Position numbers and translations under genes: made by a program. From assembly GCA_016720115.1 (NCBI GenBank), contig JADJXT010000002.1, positions 248,001 to 312,000 on the forward strand: a stretch of DNA of 64,000 nucleotides, given 5' to 3'. This document shows positions 1 through 8,159 of this stretch, piece by piece. The stretch comes from Sphingomonadales bacterium. Lineage in GTDB: Bacteria > Pseudomonadota > Alphaproteobacteria > Sphingomonadales > Sphingomonadaceae. The number at the start of each line of letters is the position of its first letter. Position 1 is the stretch's first letter. Under the pieces are notes generated by a model that was not told where the DNA came from, did no database searches, and saw only the letters and a program-made list of their open reading frames with translations.

Positions 1-301
1 CAGCGACGTGGTGATGATGCTGCGCCTGCAGAATGAACGGATGCAGGGCGATTTCATCCCCTCCCCGCGCGAATTTTTCCATCTTTACGGGCTCGACTCA
101 CGGCGGCTGGCGCTGGCCAAGCCCGATGCGCTGGTGATGCACCCCGGCCCGATGAACCGCGGCGTGGAGATTGCGAGCCACATCGCCGACGATCTTGAGC
201 GTTCCGCCATAACCGAGCAGGTCGAAATGGGCGTGGCCGTGCGCATGGCCTGCCTCGACATATTGACGCGAAAGGCTCGCGCCGTGGAGGGCTGGTCATG
301 A
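1..301 (+). CDS. pyrB: Aspartate carbamoyltransferase catalytic subunit, C-terminal part (truncated by window edge)
   Basis: Only about the last 99 residues are present; the reading frame is open from base 2. The fragment carries the carbamoyltransferase C-terminal signatures: an MLRLQNERM stretch, then PSPREFF, YGL, AKPDALVMHPGPMNRGVEI and QVEMGVAVRMA. The enzyme condenses carbamoyl phosphate with aspartate in the second step of pyrimidine synthesis in the cytoplasm. Its stop codon overlaps the start of the downstream dihydroorotase-like gene by 4 bases, so the two are translationally coupled, as in the pyrB-pyrC' arrangement of pseudomonads, where both proteins form one complex. The N-terminal carbamoyl-phosphate domain lies outside the window. 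Confidence 0.95.
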   Translation, partial: SDVVMMLRLQNERMQGDFIPSPREFFHLYGLDSRRLALAKPDALVMHPGPMNRGVEIASHIADDLERSAITEQVEMGVAVRMACLDILTRKARAVEGWS

Positions 302-1515
302 GCGGCACCAACATTCTTGGCGGCGAGGTCATCCTTCCCGGCAAGGCAGCACCCGAAACCGTGCATCTGCATGTCTCGGGGGAACGCATCGTGCAGGTGG
401 GCAAGGCCGATCCGCTCGGCGAACGTGTTGACGCCGACGGGTTGATTGTCGCACCCGGGATCATCGACCTTGGCGTGTTCGCAACCGACAAGCCTGCCTT
501 CCGCTTCGGTGGCATCACCCGCGCTGCATTGATGCCCGATCAGTCGCCGGTGCATGACGATCCGGCCACGATCCGTTTTGCAGGCCGCAAGGGCAAACCC
601 GATTTCTGGGTCCACCCGCTCGCCGCTGCGACCAAGGATCTCGACGGCCAGCGCATGGCAGAGATTGCCCTCATGAAAGAGGCGGGCGCGCTGGGCGTCG
701 CAACCGGACGGCGCTGGATCGCCGATTCGGGAGCGATGCTGCGGCTGATACGCTATTGCGCGATGCTCGACATGCCGTTGTTCGTGCATAGCGAGGATGC
801 CGGTTTGGCTGGCGACGCGGTTGCGACCACCGGCCTCAACGCTACACTGCTCGGGCTACCCAGCGCTTCGCCGACCGTCGAAACATTGGCGATCCAGCGC
901 GATCTGGCGCTGGCGGCCGAAACCGGTGCACACGTACATTTCCGTCAGGTCACGACCGCTGCCGGACTGGACTTGATCCGCAAGGCCAAGGACAAGGCGG
1001 TGAATATCACATGTGGGATAACGCCGGCGCATTTGTTCCTTTCCGATACCGCGCTCACCGGCTTTCGCACTTTCGCCCACCTGTCCCCGCCGCTGCGAAG
1101 CGAAGAGGATCGGCTCGCCTGTATTTCGGCGGTTGCAGATGGCACGATCGACGTGATTTCGTCAGGCCACGACCCGCGCGGGCCGGAGGACAAGCGCCTT
1201 CCCTTTGCCGATGCAGCACCCGGCATGGCGGGGGCGGAAACGCTGCTTGCGCTGACGCTCAACCTCGTGCGCGACGGCCATATCTCGATAGGACGCCTGT
1301 TCGAATTGCTGGCAACAAATCCCGCAAAAATCCTGAAGGTTAATGCAGGGGCAATCGAAGTGGGGCGCGAGGCAGACCTGATCTTCATCGACACCGAAGC
1401 GCCCTGGCAGGTGGACAGCGACAGGATGGCGGCGATGGCGGGCAACACCCCGTTCGACAAGCTTCCCGTTCAGGGGCGGGTGCGCAAAATCATGAAGGGC
1501 GGCAAGATCATCTGA
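298..1515 (+). CDS. pyrC: Dihydroorotase-like protein PyrC', probably catalytically inactive
   Basis: This 405-residue protein has the amidohydrolase/dihydroorotase fold and overlaps pyrB by 4 bases. Most active-site motifs are degenerate. The HxH metal motif expected after the PGxxD stretch is replaced by DLGVF (57-61), the HxxH stretch reads VHFRQVTT (213-220), the TPHHL motif is TPAHL (242-246), and the DHAPH motif is GHDPR (290-294). HSED (164-167) is kept. In Pseudomonas, such PyrC' proteins are inactive scaffolds needed for assembly of the aspartate carbamoyltransferase dodecamer. I infer the same role here, with a separate active dihydroorotase encoded elsewhere. Automated annotation will probably call it an active dihydroorotase. 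Confidence 0.85.
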   Translation: MSGTNILGGEVILPGKAAPETVHLHVSGERIVQVGKADPLGERVDADGLIVAPGIIDLGVFATDKPAFRFGGITRAALMPDQSPVHDDPATIRFAGRKGKPDFWVHPLAAATKDLDGQRMAEIALMKEAGALGVATGRRWIADSGAMLRLIRYCAMLDMPLFVHSEDAGLAGDAVATTGLNATLLGLPSASPTVETLAIQRDLALAAETGAHVHFRQVTTAAGLDLIRKAKDKAVNITCGITPAHLFLSDTALTGFRTFAHLSPPLRSEEDRLACISAVADGTIDVISSGHDPRGPEDKRLPFADAAPGMAGAETLLALTLNLVRDGHISIGRLFELLATNPAKILKVNAGAIEVGREADLIFIDTEAPWQVDSDRMAAMAGNTPFDKLPVQGRVRKIMKGGKII

Positions 1516-1552
1516 TCCGCCGCCCTCCAGCAACCCTCAATTTTGTTCGCGA

Positions 1553-2899
1553 TTAACGCGCCGCGATTTTTACCGGCTTGCGCGCAGGCTTGGCGGCCAT
1601 ACGGACCGGGGCCGAGCCGCCGACCGTTTTCACAACACAATCGCCGCCAGCTTTCTTGATCTGGCTGCAAGCAGCGGCGGCCGCCTGATAATTGCCAAAA
1701 CCCGAAGCGGCGAGACGCGTCAACGTCTTGCCCTTGATATTCACGGTTGAACTTGCCGAGCTGAAGCCGTTCAGAATCTTGTGCTTGCGCGTGTACTGGT
1801 TCCAAGCCTTCTGGGCATTGCCTGCCGAGGAGAACGCGCCCAGTTGTACCAGGAACTTGCCCGCAGGCTTCGGCGACTCAGACGAAGTATCAGCAAGCGC
1901 CAATTTCACCGGCTTGGGTGCCGGAGCGGCCTCGACCGACTTGGCCGGGGTTTCCGGTGCCTTGATCAGCGGCGCTTCCGTTTCACCAACCGAAGCGACA
2001 GCGGCGGCGATGCGCACGTCGGCCTCTTCATAGCCAGCGGCCACAGGCGCCGGGCCAACAGCAGCGAGTTCGGAAAATGCTGCGGGTTCTGCCGCAGCGA
2101 CGGCAACCGGCGTTTCCGGCTCAGCAGCGGCCATGATCGGTGCCATTGCTGCTCCGCCGAGTGCGAGGCGCACCGGTTGGCCGGCATCCTCGCGCGGCGT
2201 CACTTTCAACAGGCTTGCCACACGCGGCAGATAGGCACCCGGACGGGCGATCTGCACCCATTCGGCGATACGCATGTCTGCGCTGTTCTGCGGAAGATCC
2301 TGAAGCGCCATTACGCGCGCATCGCGCCAGCGACCATCCAGTGCATAGGCCAAGGCCAGATTCTGGCGAGTCCGCGATGACGCATTATCGGCACGGATCG
2401 CTTCGACAAGCACATCGATCGAACGCTTGCTGTCACCGGCAAGCGCCAGCGCGAGACCATAGTCGCTCGCAGGCAAAATGGACCGGTGCGCATCGACGAG
2501 CGAAATCGCCGATTCGACCTTGCCTTGTGCCGTGCGGGTCAGCGCCACGCCGACTACGGTACGCGCATCGACCTGGCCGAGTTCCATGACATCCATGAAT
2601 GTCCGCTCGGCAGCGACGAAACGCCCCTGCGCCATATAGATGCGCGCCAGCAGCGAGCGATATTCCAGATTGGTCAGATCGGCTTCAACAGCGGCTTCGG
2701 CGAAGCCCAGGGCCTTTTCGGTCTTGCCCTTGGCAAACAAGGCTTCAGCCTTCTTGGCCCATCCATGTGCCTTCTTGGCCTGAACATCGGCCGAAGCGTG
2801 CGTTGCAGCGCTCGACGCGACGACACCGGCCCCACCCAAGGCAGTGAAACCGACAACGGCGGTCGATAATGCCAGCTTTACGAGAGTCTTGTTTTTCAT
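1553..2899 (-). CDS. Exported TPR and SPOR domain protein
   Basis: The 448-residue protein begins with a basic n-region and a hydrophobic stretch (about residues 5-30), consistent with a signal peptide or signal anchor. Residues 40-200 look like TPR repeats. A long Ala/Pro/Glu-rich linker (about 255-345) follows, and a SPOR domain occupies about 347-426, starting KFLVQLGAFSS, with a basic tail after it. SPOR domains bind denuded septal peptidoglycan, so a cell-division or envelope role is likely. The ATG is preceded by GAGGT. The gene lies 32 bases downstream of the RHH gene and probably shares its transcript. A second SPOR protein is encoded divergently 1.6 kb away. The exact function is unknown. 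Confidence 0.85.
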   Translation of the reverse strand: MKNKTLVKLALSTAVVGFTALGGAGVVASSAATHASADVQAKKAHGWAKKAEALFAKGKTEKALGFAEAAVEADLTNLEYRSLLARIYMAQGRFVAAERTFMDVMELGQVDARTVVGVALTRTAQGKVESAISLVDAHRSILPASDYGLALALAGDSKRSIDVLVEAIRADNASSRTRQNLALAYALDGRWRDARVMALQDLPQNSADMRIAEWVQIARPGAYLPRVASLLKVTPREDAGQPVRLALGGAAMAPIMAAAEPETPVAVAAAEPAAFSELAAVGPAPVAAGYEEADVRIAAAVASVGETEAPLIKAPETPAKSVEAAPAPKPVKLALADTSSESPKPAGKFLVQLGAFSSAGNAQKAWNQYTRKHKILNGFSSASSTVNIKGKTLTRLAASGFGNYQAAAAACSQIKKAGGDCVVKTVGGSAPVRMAAKPARKPVKIAAR

Positions 2900-2931
2900 G
2901 ACTGTACCTCAGACTTGGTTAGGGTTGGCTG

Positions 2932-3531
2932 TCAGGCCGTTTTCTTGCCGGGGACGTGCGCCGCCAGCGTGGAAATTTCGGGCATTGCATCGATGAAGGT
3001 ATCGAGTGCGGCGGTAACGAGTTGCTGCGCTGACTTGTTGCTCACCGCACAGGCGAGCCGCAATTTCAGATGGCGATCGCTGTCGAGACGCAGGGTGAAT
3101 GCAGATTTTCCCTTGCTTCCGGGTGCCGCACGCTCGCGGACAACGGGGGCTTTAGATGCAACCGGGCGCGGCGCGACAATCGGCACCACCGGCGCAGCGG
3201 GCATCGTCGGCGTGATGACACCCAACTTCTCGGCTTGCACCTGAAGCTGTTCGGCGATCCGGTCCTGCTGCTGCTTGACCTCCGGCTTCACCTCCGGAAC
3301 CGCATTGGCCAGCGGATTGAAGCCGGCATCATGCTCATAATCCATCGGCGTGCTGGGATCGGGATTGACATCATAACCCATGTCGTTCCAGCCGCAATCG
3401 TCCTGCATGGATGCCGCTGCGATCTCGCCATTGGTGTTGCCGATCAGCTGGCGGCGCATTGCAGGACGGGCTGCCCCTTTACGCGCCAACAGGCCGGAAG
3501 AGAGGGATGCTATCGGTTTGGGTTCGCTCAT
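2932..3531 (-). CDS. Small protein with C-terminal ribbon-helix-helix-like domain, partner of ParA
   Basis: About 199 residues. The first two thirds are low-complexity, rich in Pro, Ala and Gln and probably disordered. The last 58 residues contain a beta strand (KSAFTLRLDSDRH) and two helices, the arrangement of CopG/omega-type ribbon-helix-helix DNA-binding proteins. I chose the second in-frame ATG because a GGGGG stretch lies 8 bases ahead; the first ATG, 6 bases upstream at 3537, is also possible. The gene lies directly downstream of a ParA-type ATPase. This matches the layout of ParA with a small RHH adaptor in plasmid partition and in cargo-positioning systems. Its DNA target or cargo is unknown. 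Confidence 0.75.
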   Translation of the reverse strand: MSEPKPIASLSSGLLARKGAARPAMRRQLIGNTNGEIAAASMQDDCGWNDMGYDVNPDPSTPMDYEHDAGFNPLANAVPEVKPEVKQQQDRIAEQLQVQAEKLGVITPTMPAAPVVPIVAPRPVASKAPVVRERAAPGSKGKSAFTLRLDSDRHLKLRLACAVSNKSAQQLVTAALDTFIDAMPEISTLAAHVPGKKTA

Positions 3532-3552
3532 GTTCATCGCCCCCAGATCCGC

Positions 3553-4269
3553 TTAACCAATTACCCGGCGACCAAAGCCGCCCATCGGGCGAGCCTGGGC
3601 TACCTGCGGATTTGCGGCTGCCGGTGCACTGAACACCGTGCGGCGGAAATTCTTTTCGAGACGGTCCGAAATATAGGACCAGAGCTGCCGGACTTCCTCT
3701 GCAGAACGGCTCTGCGGGTCGACCTCCATAACGGTGCGCCCGTCAATCATTGACGCTGCAAAATCGGTGCGGTGATGGAGCGTGATCGGGGCGACGGTGC
3801 CATGCTGCGAAAGGGCGACAGCGGCTTCCGAAGTAATCTTGGCTTTGGGGGTTGCGGCGTTGACCACAAAGATCAGCGGCTTGCCCGCGCGCTCGCACAG
3901 ATCGACAGTGGCGCCCACGGCACGAAGATCATGCGGGCTCGGCCGGGTCGGGACAACAATCAGTTCCGCGACCGAGATAACGCTCTGAATTGCCATGGTG
4001 ATGGCAGGCGGGGTATCGATGACGGCCAGCTTGAAGCCCTGTTGGCGCAGTACCGCCAGATCGGAAGCAAGCCGCGCAACGGTTGTCTGGGCAAAGGCCG
4101 GAAGGTCGGCCTCACGCTCGTTCCACCAATCGGCAAGCGAACCCTGCGGATCGATGTCGATAAGAACGACCGGCCCTGCCCCCGAAAGCTGGGCTTGAAC
4201 TGCAAGATGGCCGGACAATGTCGTTTTGCCCGATCCGCCTTTTTGCGATGCCAATGCGAGAACCCTCAC
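3553..4269 (-). CDS. Orphan ParA/MinD-family ATPase
   Basis: The 238-residue protein has the deviant Walker A box KGGSGKTT (10-17), a DIDPQGS stretch (38-44) and a Walker B region LAVIDTPP (81-88), diagnostic of ParA-type ATPases that form ATP-dependent dimers on DNA or membrane. The C-terminal 30 residues are Pro/Ala/Gly-rich and look unstructured. GTG at 4269 is chosen as start because AAGGGG lies about 6 bases upstream; the TTG at 4287 has no such site. No parB, parS motif or replication gene is adjacent, so this is unlikely to be the main chromosome partition locus. The RHH gene follows at once, and two SPOR genes flank the pair, suggesting a positioning role tied to the envelope or septum. 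Confidence 0.9.
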   Translation of the reverse strand: MRVLALASQKGGSGKTTLSGHLAVQAQLSGAGPVVLIDIDPQGSLADWWNEREADLPAFAQTTVARLASDLAVLRQQGFKLAVIDTPPAITMAIQSVISVAELIVVPTRPSPHDLRAVGATVDLCERAGKPLIFVVNAATPKAKITSEAAVALSQHGTVAPITLHHRTDFAASMIDGRTVMEVDPQSRSAEEVRQLWSYISDRLEKNFRRTVFSAPAAANPQVAQARPMGGFGRRVIG

Positions 4270-4509
4270 ATTTTTCCCCTTTTGCAAGCTGTTTGGATGG
4301 GATGTGACAGAACAGGCCTAAAAATCGGTTAACGTTGACGCCGACTTTCGTGCACTCCCTATTGCCTGTATCGCAGCAACAGGCCGGAATTACCCGCGCG
4401 GCATATACGTCGTTAATGGATGTAAAAGGTTAAGCAGTTCATCCTGACTGTTAACCAAATGTCAGCAGATCGGCGCTATCCCCGCGCGTAACCCTGTTTG
4501 GAGATTTCG

Positions 4510-5532
4510 ATGCGCAAATTGCCCCCTGCCCTGCTGGCACTGACTGCCGCCCTTGTGTTTGCGGCGCATCCAGCGCTTGCCGACGTCAAGGCTGGCGTAG
4601 ATGCCTGGTCGAATGGCGATTTCAATGCTGCGGTGAAGGAGTGGCGCGAACCGGCGAAGAAGGGCGATCCCGATGCGCAGTTCAACATGGCGCAGGCATA
4701 CAAGCTGGGGCGCGGGGTCAAGCAAGACCTGAACATGGCAGCCGACTGGTATCAGCGCGCGGCAAAGCAGGGGCATTTGCAGGCCGCCGACAGCCTGGGG
4801 CATCTTTACCACTATCAGGGGAAGGTAAGGGAATCGCTCCCCTATCTGGAAACATCAGCAGCCAGGGGTGAGCCGCGCGCGCAATATCTGTTGGCCACCG
4901 AATTGTTCAACGGCACCAACATGGCCAAGAACTGGGTCCGCGCCTATGCGCTGATGACGCGCGCCTCCGCTTCCGGGCTCTCACCTGCTTCGCGAAGCCT
5001 TGCCGAAATGGACAAATATATCCCGCTGGACCAGCGACAGCAGGGCATTGTGATGGCGGGTGAGATTGAAAAGTCGACAACGCAGGCGCGCGCCGCACAG
5101 GTCGCCGGCTTTCCGATCAACACCAGGCCATCCGCAGCAGTGGCCCAGAAAGTCGAAGTCCCGGCTTCAGATCCGATCGCCGATGCAGGGCAAGCCCCCG
5201 GCTTCCCCGGCGTCATTCCGCCAATGGCTGGAGACACGAAACAGGAACCGGCCAAACCGGCAAAGATCGCGCCAAAACCTGCAACCGCAATATCGGGCAA
5301 ATGGCGCATCCAGCTGGGCGCCTTTGGCAGCGAGGCAAATGCCAAAAAGCTATGGGCCAGCCTGCAATCGAGGGTCGGCGGGCTTTCAACCGTTTCGCAC
5401 TATCTGGTTCCTGCAGGAAATGTGTCGCGTCTACAGGCCGGGCCGTTCGCCAGCCGCAGCGATGCCGATGCCATGTGCGCAAAGGTCAAGGCTGCTGCTT
5501 CCGGGCAGGGCTGCATCGTCGTCGCACCTTAG
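4510..5532 (+). CDS. Exported Sel1-repeat and SPOR domain protein
   Basis: The 340-residue protein starts with a clear signal peptide (MRKLPPALLALTAALVFAA, cleavage near AHPALA-D). Sel1-like repeats follow (about residues 25-150; for example a GDPDAQFNMAQAYKLGRGV unit). Then come a proline-rich linker and a SPOR domain at about 263-340, beginning GKWRIQLGAFGSEANAKKLW. The ATG at 4510 is preferred over the upstream TTG because GGAG ends 6 bases before it. It is divergent from the ParA gene across 240 bases, and shares its architecture (repeat domain, linker, SPOR) with the protein encoded at 1553-2899. A periplasmic peptidoglycan-binding scaffold at the septum is the likely role. Confidence 0.88.
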   Translation: MRKLPPALLALTAALVFAAHPALADVKAGVDAWSNGDFNAAVKEWREPAKKGDPDAQFNMAQAYKLGRGVKQDLNMAADWYQRAAKQGHLQAADSLGHLYHYQGKVRESLPYLETSAARGEPRAQYLLATELFNGTNMAKNWVRAYALMTRASASGLSPASRSLAEMDKYIPLDQRQQGIVMAGEIEKSTTQARAAQVAGFPINTRPSAAVAQKVEVPASDPIADAGQAPGFPGVIPPMAGDTKQEPAKPAKIAPKPATAISGKWRIQLGAFGSEANAKKLWASLQSRVGGLSTVSHYLVPAGNVSRLQAGPFASRSDADAMCAKVKAAASGQGCIVVAP

Positions 5533-5561
5533 ACTGTGATGGCATTAAATCGGTTCATTCA

Positions 5562-5655
5562 AAACCGTAGCCCTGAGCCTGTCGAGCCGAAGGCCACCGA
5601 AGGTGAACGGCGCTTTACCGCTGGGCGTGCTTCGACAGGCTCAGCATTACGGTTT
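5562..5655. repeat. REPIN-like inverted repeat, family A (diverged copy)
   Basis: Two 24-base arms (5562-5585 and 5632-5655) are inverted copies with three mismatches and share the core CTGAGCCTGTCGA. The spacer is 46 bases. The same core occurs in the element at 22737-22821. It lies between two convergent genes. This copy has decayed relative to the other one. Confidence 0.8.
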
Positions 5656-5681
5656 AAATTAATGTCATCGCGCCTTAGGCG

Positions 5682-6201
5682 TCAGCGGCACAGCCTCTCG
5701 ATTTCGCGGCCCAGCACACGCTTGGCCGCATCGGATCCCCGATCGACAAAATAATAGCGCGTTCCGCTCATGCTGGCATTACGCGAACAATAAGACGCAC
5801 AGCCTTCGGGCACCGTTCCCGGAAAGCGCAGCACGATGCCGTCAAAACTGGCGGTGAATGAACATCTCTGCTTTCCCTCCAGCACGACGCGCACGCTGTC
5901 ACCGTCCTGCTCCGCGTTCCCCTGCCCCTCGCATTTGCTGTCCGAGCCATAAACCGAGAGAAATCCGATGCGGTAAGAGGTATCGCCAACTGACACCGCG
6001 CAAAACTTGTCCGTGCCAAGGTCGCTTTGCGTTTCGAAACGGCCTTCGAAGGCGAGGCTTTCAGGGTCGGGAATGATGCCTTTTTCGATGGCCTGCCGGT
6101 CAAGTGCGGCACCGGCTCTATCGCCGTCTGCTACCGTTGCCTGCTTTTGCTCTGATCCGCACGCGGCGAGGACAAGCGGCAGTGCCAGCCATCGCGCCTT
6201 C
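5682..6201 (-). CDS. Putative lipoprotein of unknown function
   Basis: About 173 residues starting at a GTG whose bases overlap the stop of hisI (GTGA). The N-terminus has a short hydrophobic stretch ending in a lipobox, LVLAAC, with Cys at about residue 15, so it should be acylated and anchored to a membrane. The mature part contains several cysteines and charged segments but no domain I recognise. Four-base coupling to hisI suggests co-transcription, though a metabolic link is not evident. The start codon spans 6201-6203, so the coding region may be written as ending at 6203. Confidence 0.7.
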
Positions 6202-6565
6202 ACAGCCTTTCCAGCCCTTCATCGGTCAGGCGGCGATAAAAGCAGCTGCGTTCGCCGGTATGACAGGTCGGCCCGTCAGGCTGCGCGAAGACAATCACCG
6301 CATCCTGATCACAATCGATGCGAAGCTCGATCAGATTGAGGAAATGCCCGCTGCTTTCCCCCTTCACCCAAAGCCGCTGGCGGCTGCGGGAAAAGAAGGT
6401 CACCTTGCCGCTATTCCGGGTTGCATCGAGCGCTTCCCGATTCATGTGGCCGACCATCAGAACCGCACCATCAGCGGCATCGACCACCACGGCGGTCAAC
6501 AAGCCGTTCGCGTCAAATTTCGGATCGAGCACCAGCCCGGTTTCACGCATATCGCCCATAGCCAT
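6200..6565 (-). CDS. hisI: Phosphoribosyl-AMP cyclohydrolase
   Basis: The 121-residue protein is a stand-alone HisI. It hydrolyses the adenine ring of phosphoribosyl-AMP in the third step of histidine synthesis. Visible motifs are MVGHMNREAL, then SRSRQRLWVKGESSGH, the metal-binding DCDQDAV (DxDxD) and the cysteines of TCHTGERSCF. There is no fused HisE domain and no other his gene nearby. The ATG at 6565 has a poor Shine-Dalgarno sequence; a second ATG at 6559 is better spaced from AGG and could be the true start. The gene overlaps the downstream lipoprotein gene by 4 bases. Confidence 0.93.
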   Translation of the reverse strand: MAMGDMRETGLVLDPKFDANGLLTAVVVDAADGAVLMVGHMNREALDATRNSGKVTFFSRSRQRLWVKGESSGHFLNLIELRIDCDQDAVIVFAQPDGPTCHTGERSCFYRRLTDEGLERL

Positions 6566-6704
6566 CGCCTAGCCGACCGTAATGCCGCTTGCAATCGAGC
6601 GCTTCGGTCGATTTTTGCGATGCCATGCGTTACAAGGGGGGAGACAATGCGCCTGCCCGCGCCTATAGGCAGCGCAATTTCGGCATTCGGGATTCGATTT
6701 GGAC

Positions 6705-8156
6705 ATGCTCACCACCAATCCCTTCGATGATGACAAGCTGCGCGAGGAATGCGGAATCTTCGGTGTTTACAACGCCGAAGGTGCATCCGCGATGGTCGCG
6801 CTGGGGCTGCACGCCCTGCAGCATCGCGGACAGGAAGCCGCAGGTATCACCAGCTTTGACGGCAACGAGTTTCACAGCCATCGCGCGATGGGGCATGTCG
6901 CGGGCAATTTTGACCGCGAGGACATCATCCGTGCTATGCCGGGCAGCATTGCCGCTGGCCATGTCCGCTATTCAACGACAGGCGACACGTCGCTACGCAA
7001 TGTCCAGCCGCTATATGCCGATCTGGCAACCGGCGGATTTGCGGTCGCGCACAATGGCAACATCTCGAACGCTGTGCATCTGCGTCGAGAGCTGGTGCGC
7101 CGTGGTTCGATTTTCCAGTCGACCTCGGACACCGAAGTCATCATCCACCTTGTCGCAACCTCCGCACAGAAAAGCCTGCTCGACCGGTTGATCGACGCGC
7201 TGAAGCAGGTCGAAGGTGCCTATTCGCTCATCTGCCTGACGCCCGAAGGCATGATCGCCTGCCGCGATCCGCTGGGCATCCGTCCATTGGTGATGGGGCG
7301 CCTCGGCGAGACAATCATTTTTGCGTCGGAAACCGTCGCACTCGATATTGTCGGTGCCGATTTCATCCGCAGCGTTGAGCCCGGCGAAATTGTGGTGGTT
7401 CGCGAAGGAGCGATCGGTTCGCACAAGCCGTTCATCTCGGTTGGTTCCCGCCCTTGCATCTTCGAGCATGTCTATTTTTCACGGCCGGATTCGATTGTCG
7501 ACGGCAACAGCGTCTATTCGGTGCGCAAGGCGATCGGCGCGGAACTGGCGCGCGAAAACGGCGTTGATGCAGACTATGTCATCCCCGTCCCCGACAGCGG
7601 CACCCCTGCAGCCATCGGCTATGCAGAGGCATCGGGCATCCCCTTTGAACTGGGCATCATCCGTTCGCACTATGTGGGTCGCACCTTCATCCAGCCCGGC
7701 GACGGTGTCCGCCATCTGGGCGTCAAGCTGAAGCATAATGCCAACCGCAACTTGGTGGCGGGCAAGCGCATCGTATTGATTGACGATTCGATCGTGCGCG
7801 GCACGACCAGCCTGAAAATCGTGCAGATGATGCGCGAGGCAGGCGCGAAAGAAGTCCATATGCGGATTGCCAGCCCGCCGACAACCAACAGTTGCTTCTA
7901 TGGCGTCGACACGCCCGAGCGTGAAAAGCTGCTCGCCAGCCGGATGAATATCGCAGAGATGTGCGACTATATCCACGCCGACAGCCTTGCCTTCCTGACC
8001 ATCGAAGGCCTTTACCGCGCGCTGGGCGAGGCGCAGCGCGACCCCACCCTTCCGCGCTATTGCGATGCCTGCTTCACTGGTGACTATCCCACCAAGCTGA
8101 CCGATTTCGACGAGCATAGCGCGCCCGGCCAACTCAAATTGCGGGTGGTGGGATAG
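6705..8156 (+). CDS. purF: Amidophosphoribosyltransferase
   Basis: The 483-residue enzyme catalyses the first committed step of purine synthesis, making phosphoribosylamine from PRPP and glutamine. A short propeptide precedes the catalytic Cys of EECGIFG (Cys16 from the chosen start). The N-terminal Ntn glutaminase domain is followed by a phosphoribosyltransferase domain with the PRPP-binding loop VLIDDSIVRGTTS. I chose the ATG at 6705; an in-frame TTG two codons upstream is possible but has no clear ribosome-binding site. An SDR gene follows after 3 bases, so they are likely co-transcribed. Confidence 0.96.
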   Translation: MLTTNPFDDDKLREECGIFGVYNAEGASAMVALGLHALQHRGQEAAGITSFDGNEFHSHRAMGHVAGNFDREDIIRAMPGSIAAGHVRYSTTGDTSLRNVQPLYADLATGGFAVAHNGNISNAVHLRRELVRRGSIFQSTSDTEVIIHLVATSAQKSLLDRLIDALKQVEGAYSLICLTPEGMIACRDPLGIRPLVMGRLGETIIFASETVALDIVGADFIRSVEPGEIVVVREGAIGSHKPFISVGSRPCIFEHVYFSRPDSIVDGNSVYSVRKAIGAELARENGVDADYVIPVPDSGTPAAIGYAEASGIPFELGIIRSHYVGRTFIQPGDGVRHLGVKLKHNANRNLVAGKRIVLIDDSIVRGTTSLKIVQMMREAGAKEVHMRIASPPTTNSCFYGVDTPEREKLLASRMNIAEMCDYIHADSLAFLTIEGLYRALGEAQRDPTLPRYCDACFTGDYPTKLTDFDEHSAPGQLKLRVVG

Positions 8157-8159
8157 GTC

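Noticed and set aside
3553..4269. Chromosome partition ParA of the main parABS locus
   Set aside because: No parB, parS, gidA or gidB is adjacent; an RHH gene follows instead, so it is treated as an orphan ParA.
4288..4509. Several TTAA-containing sites between ParA and Sel1/SPOR genes as CtrA boxes
   Set aside because: Spacings do not fit TTAA-N7-TTAA, so no CtrA site is claimed.
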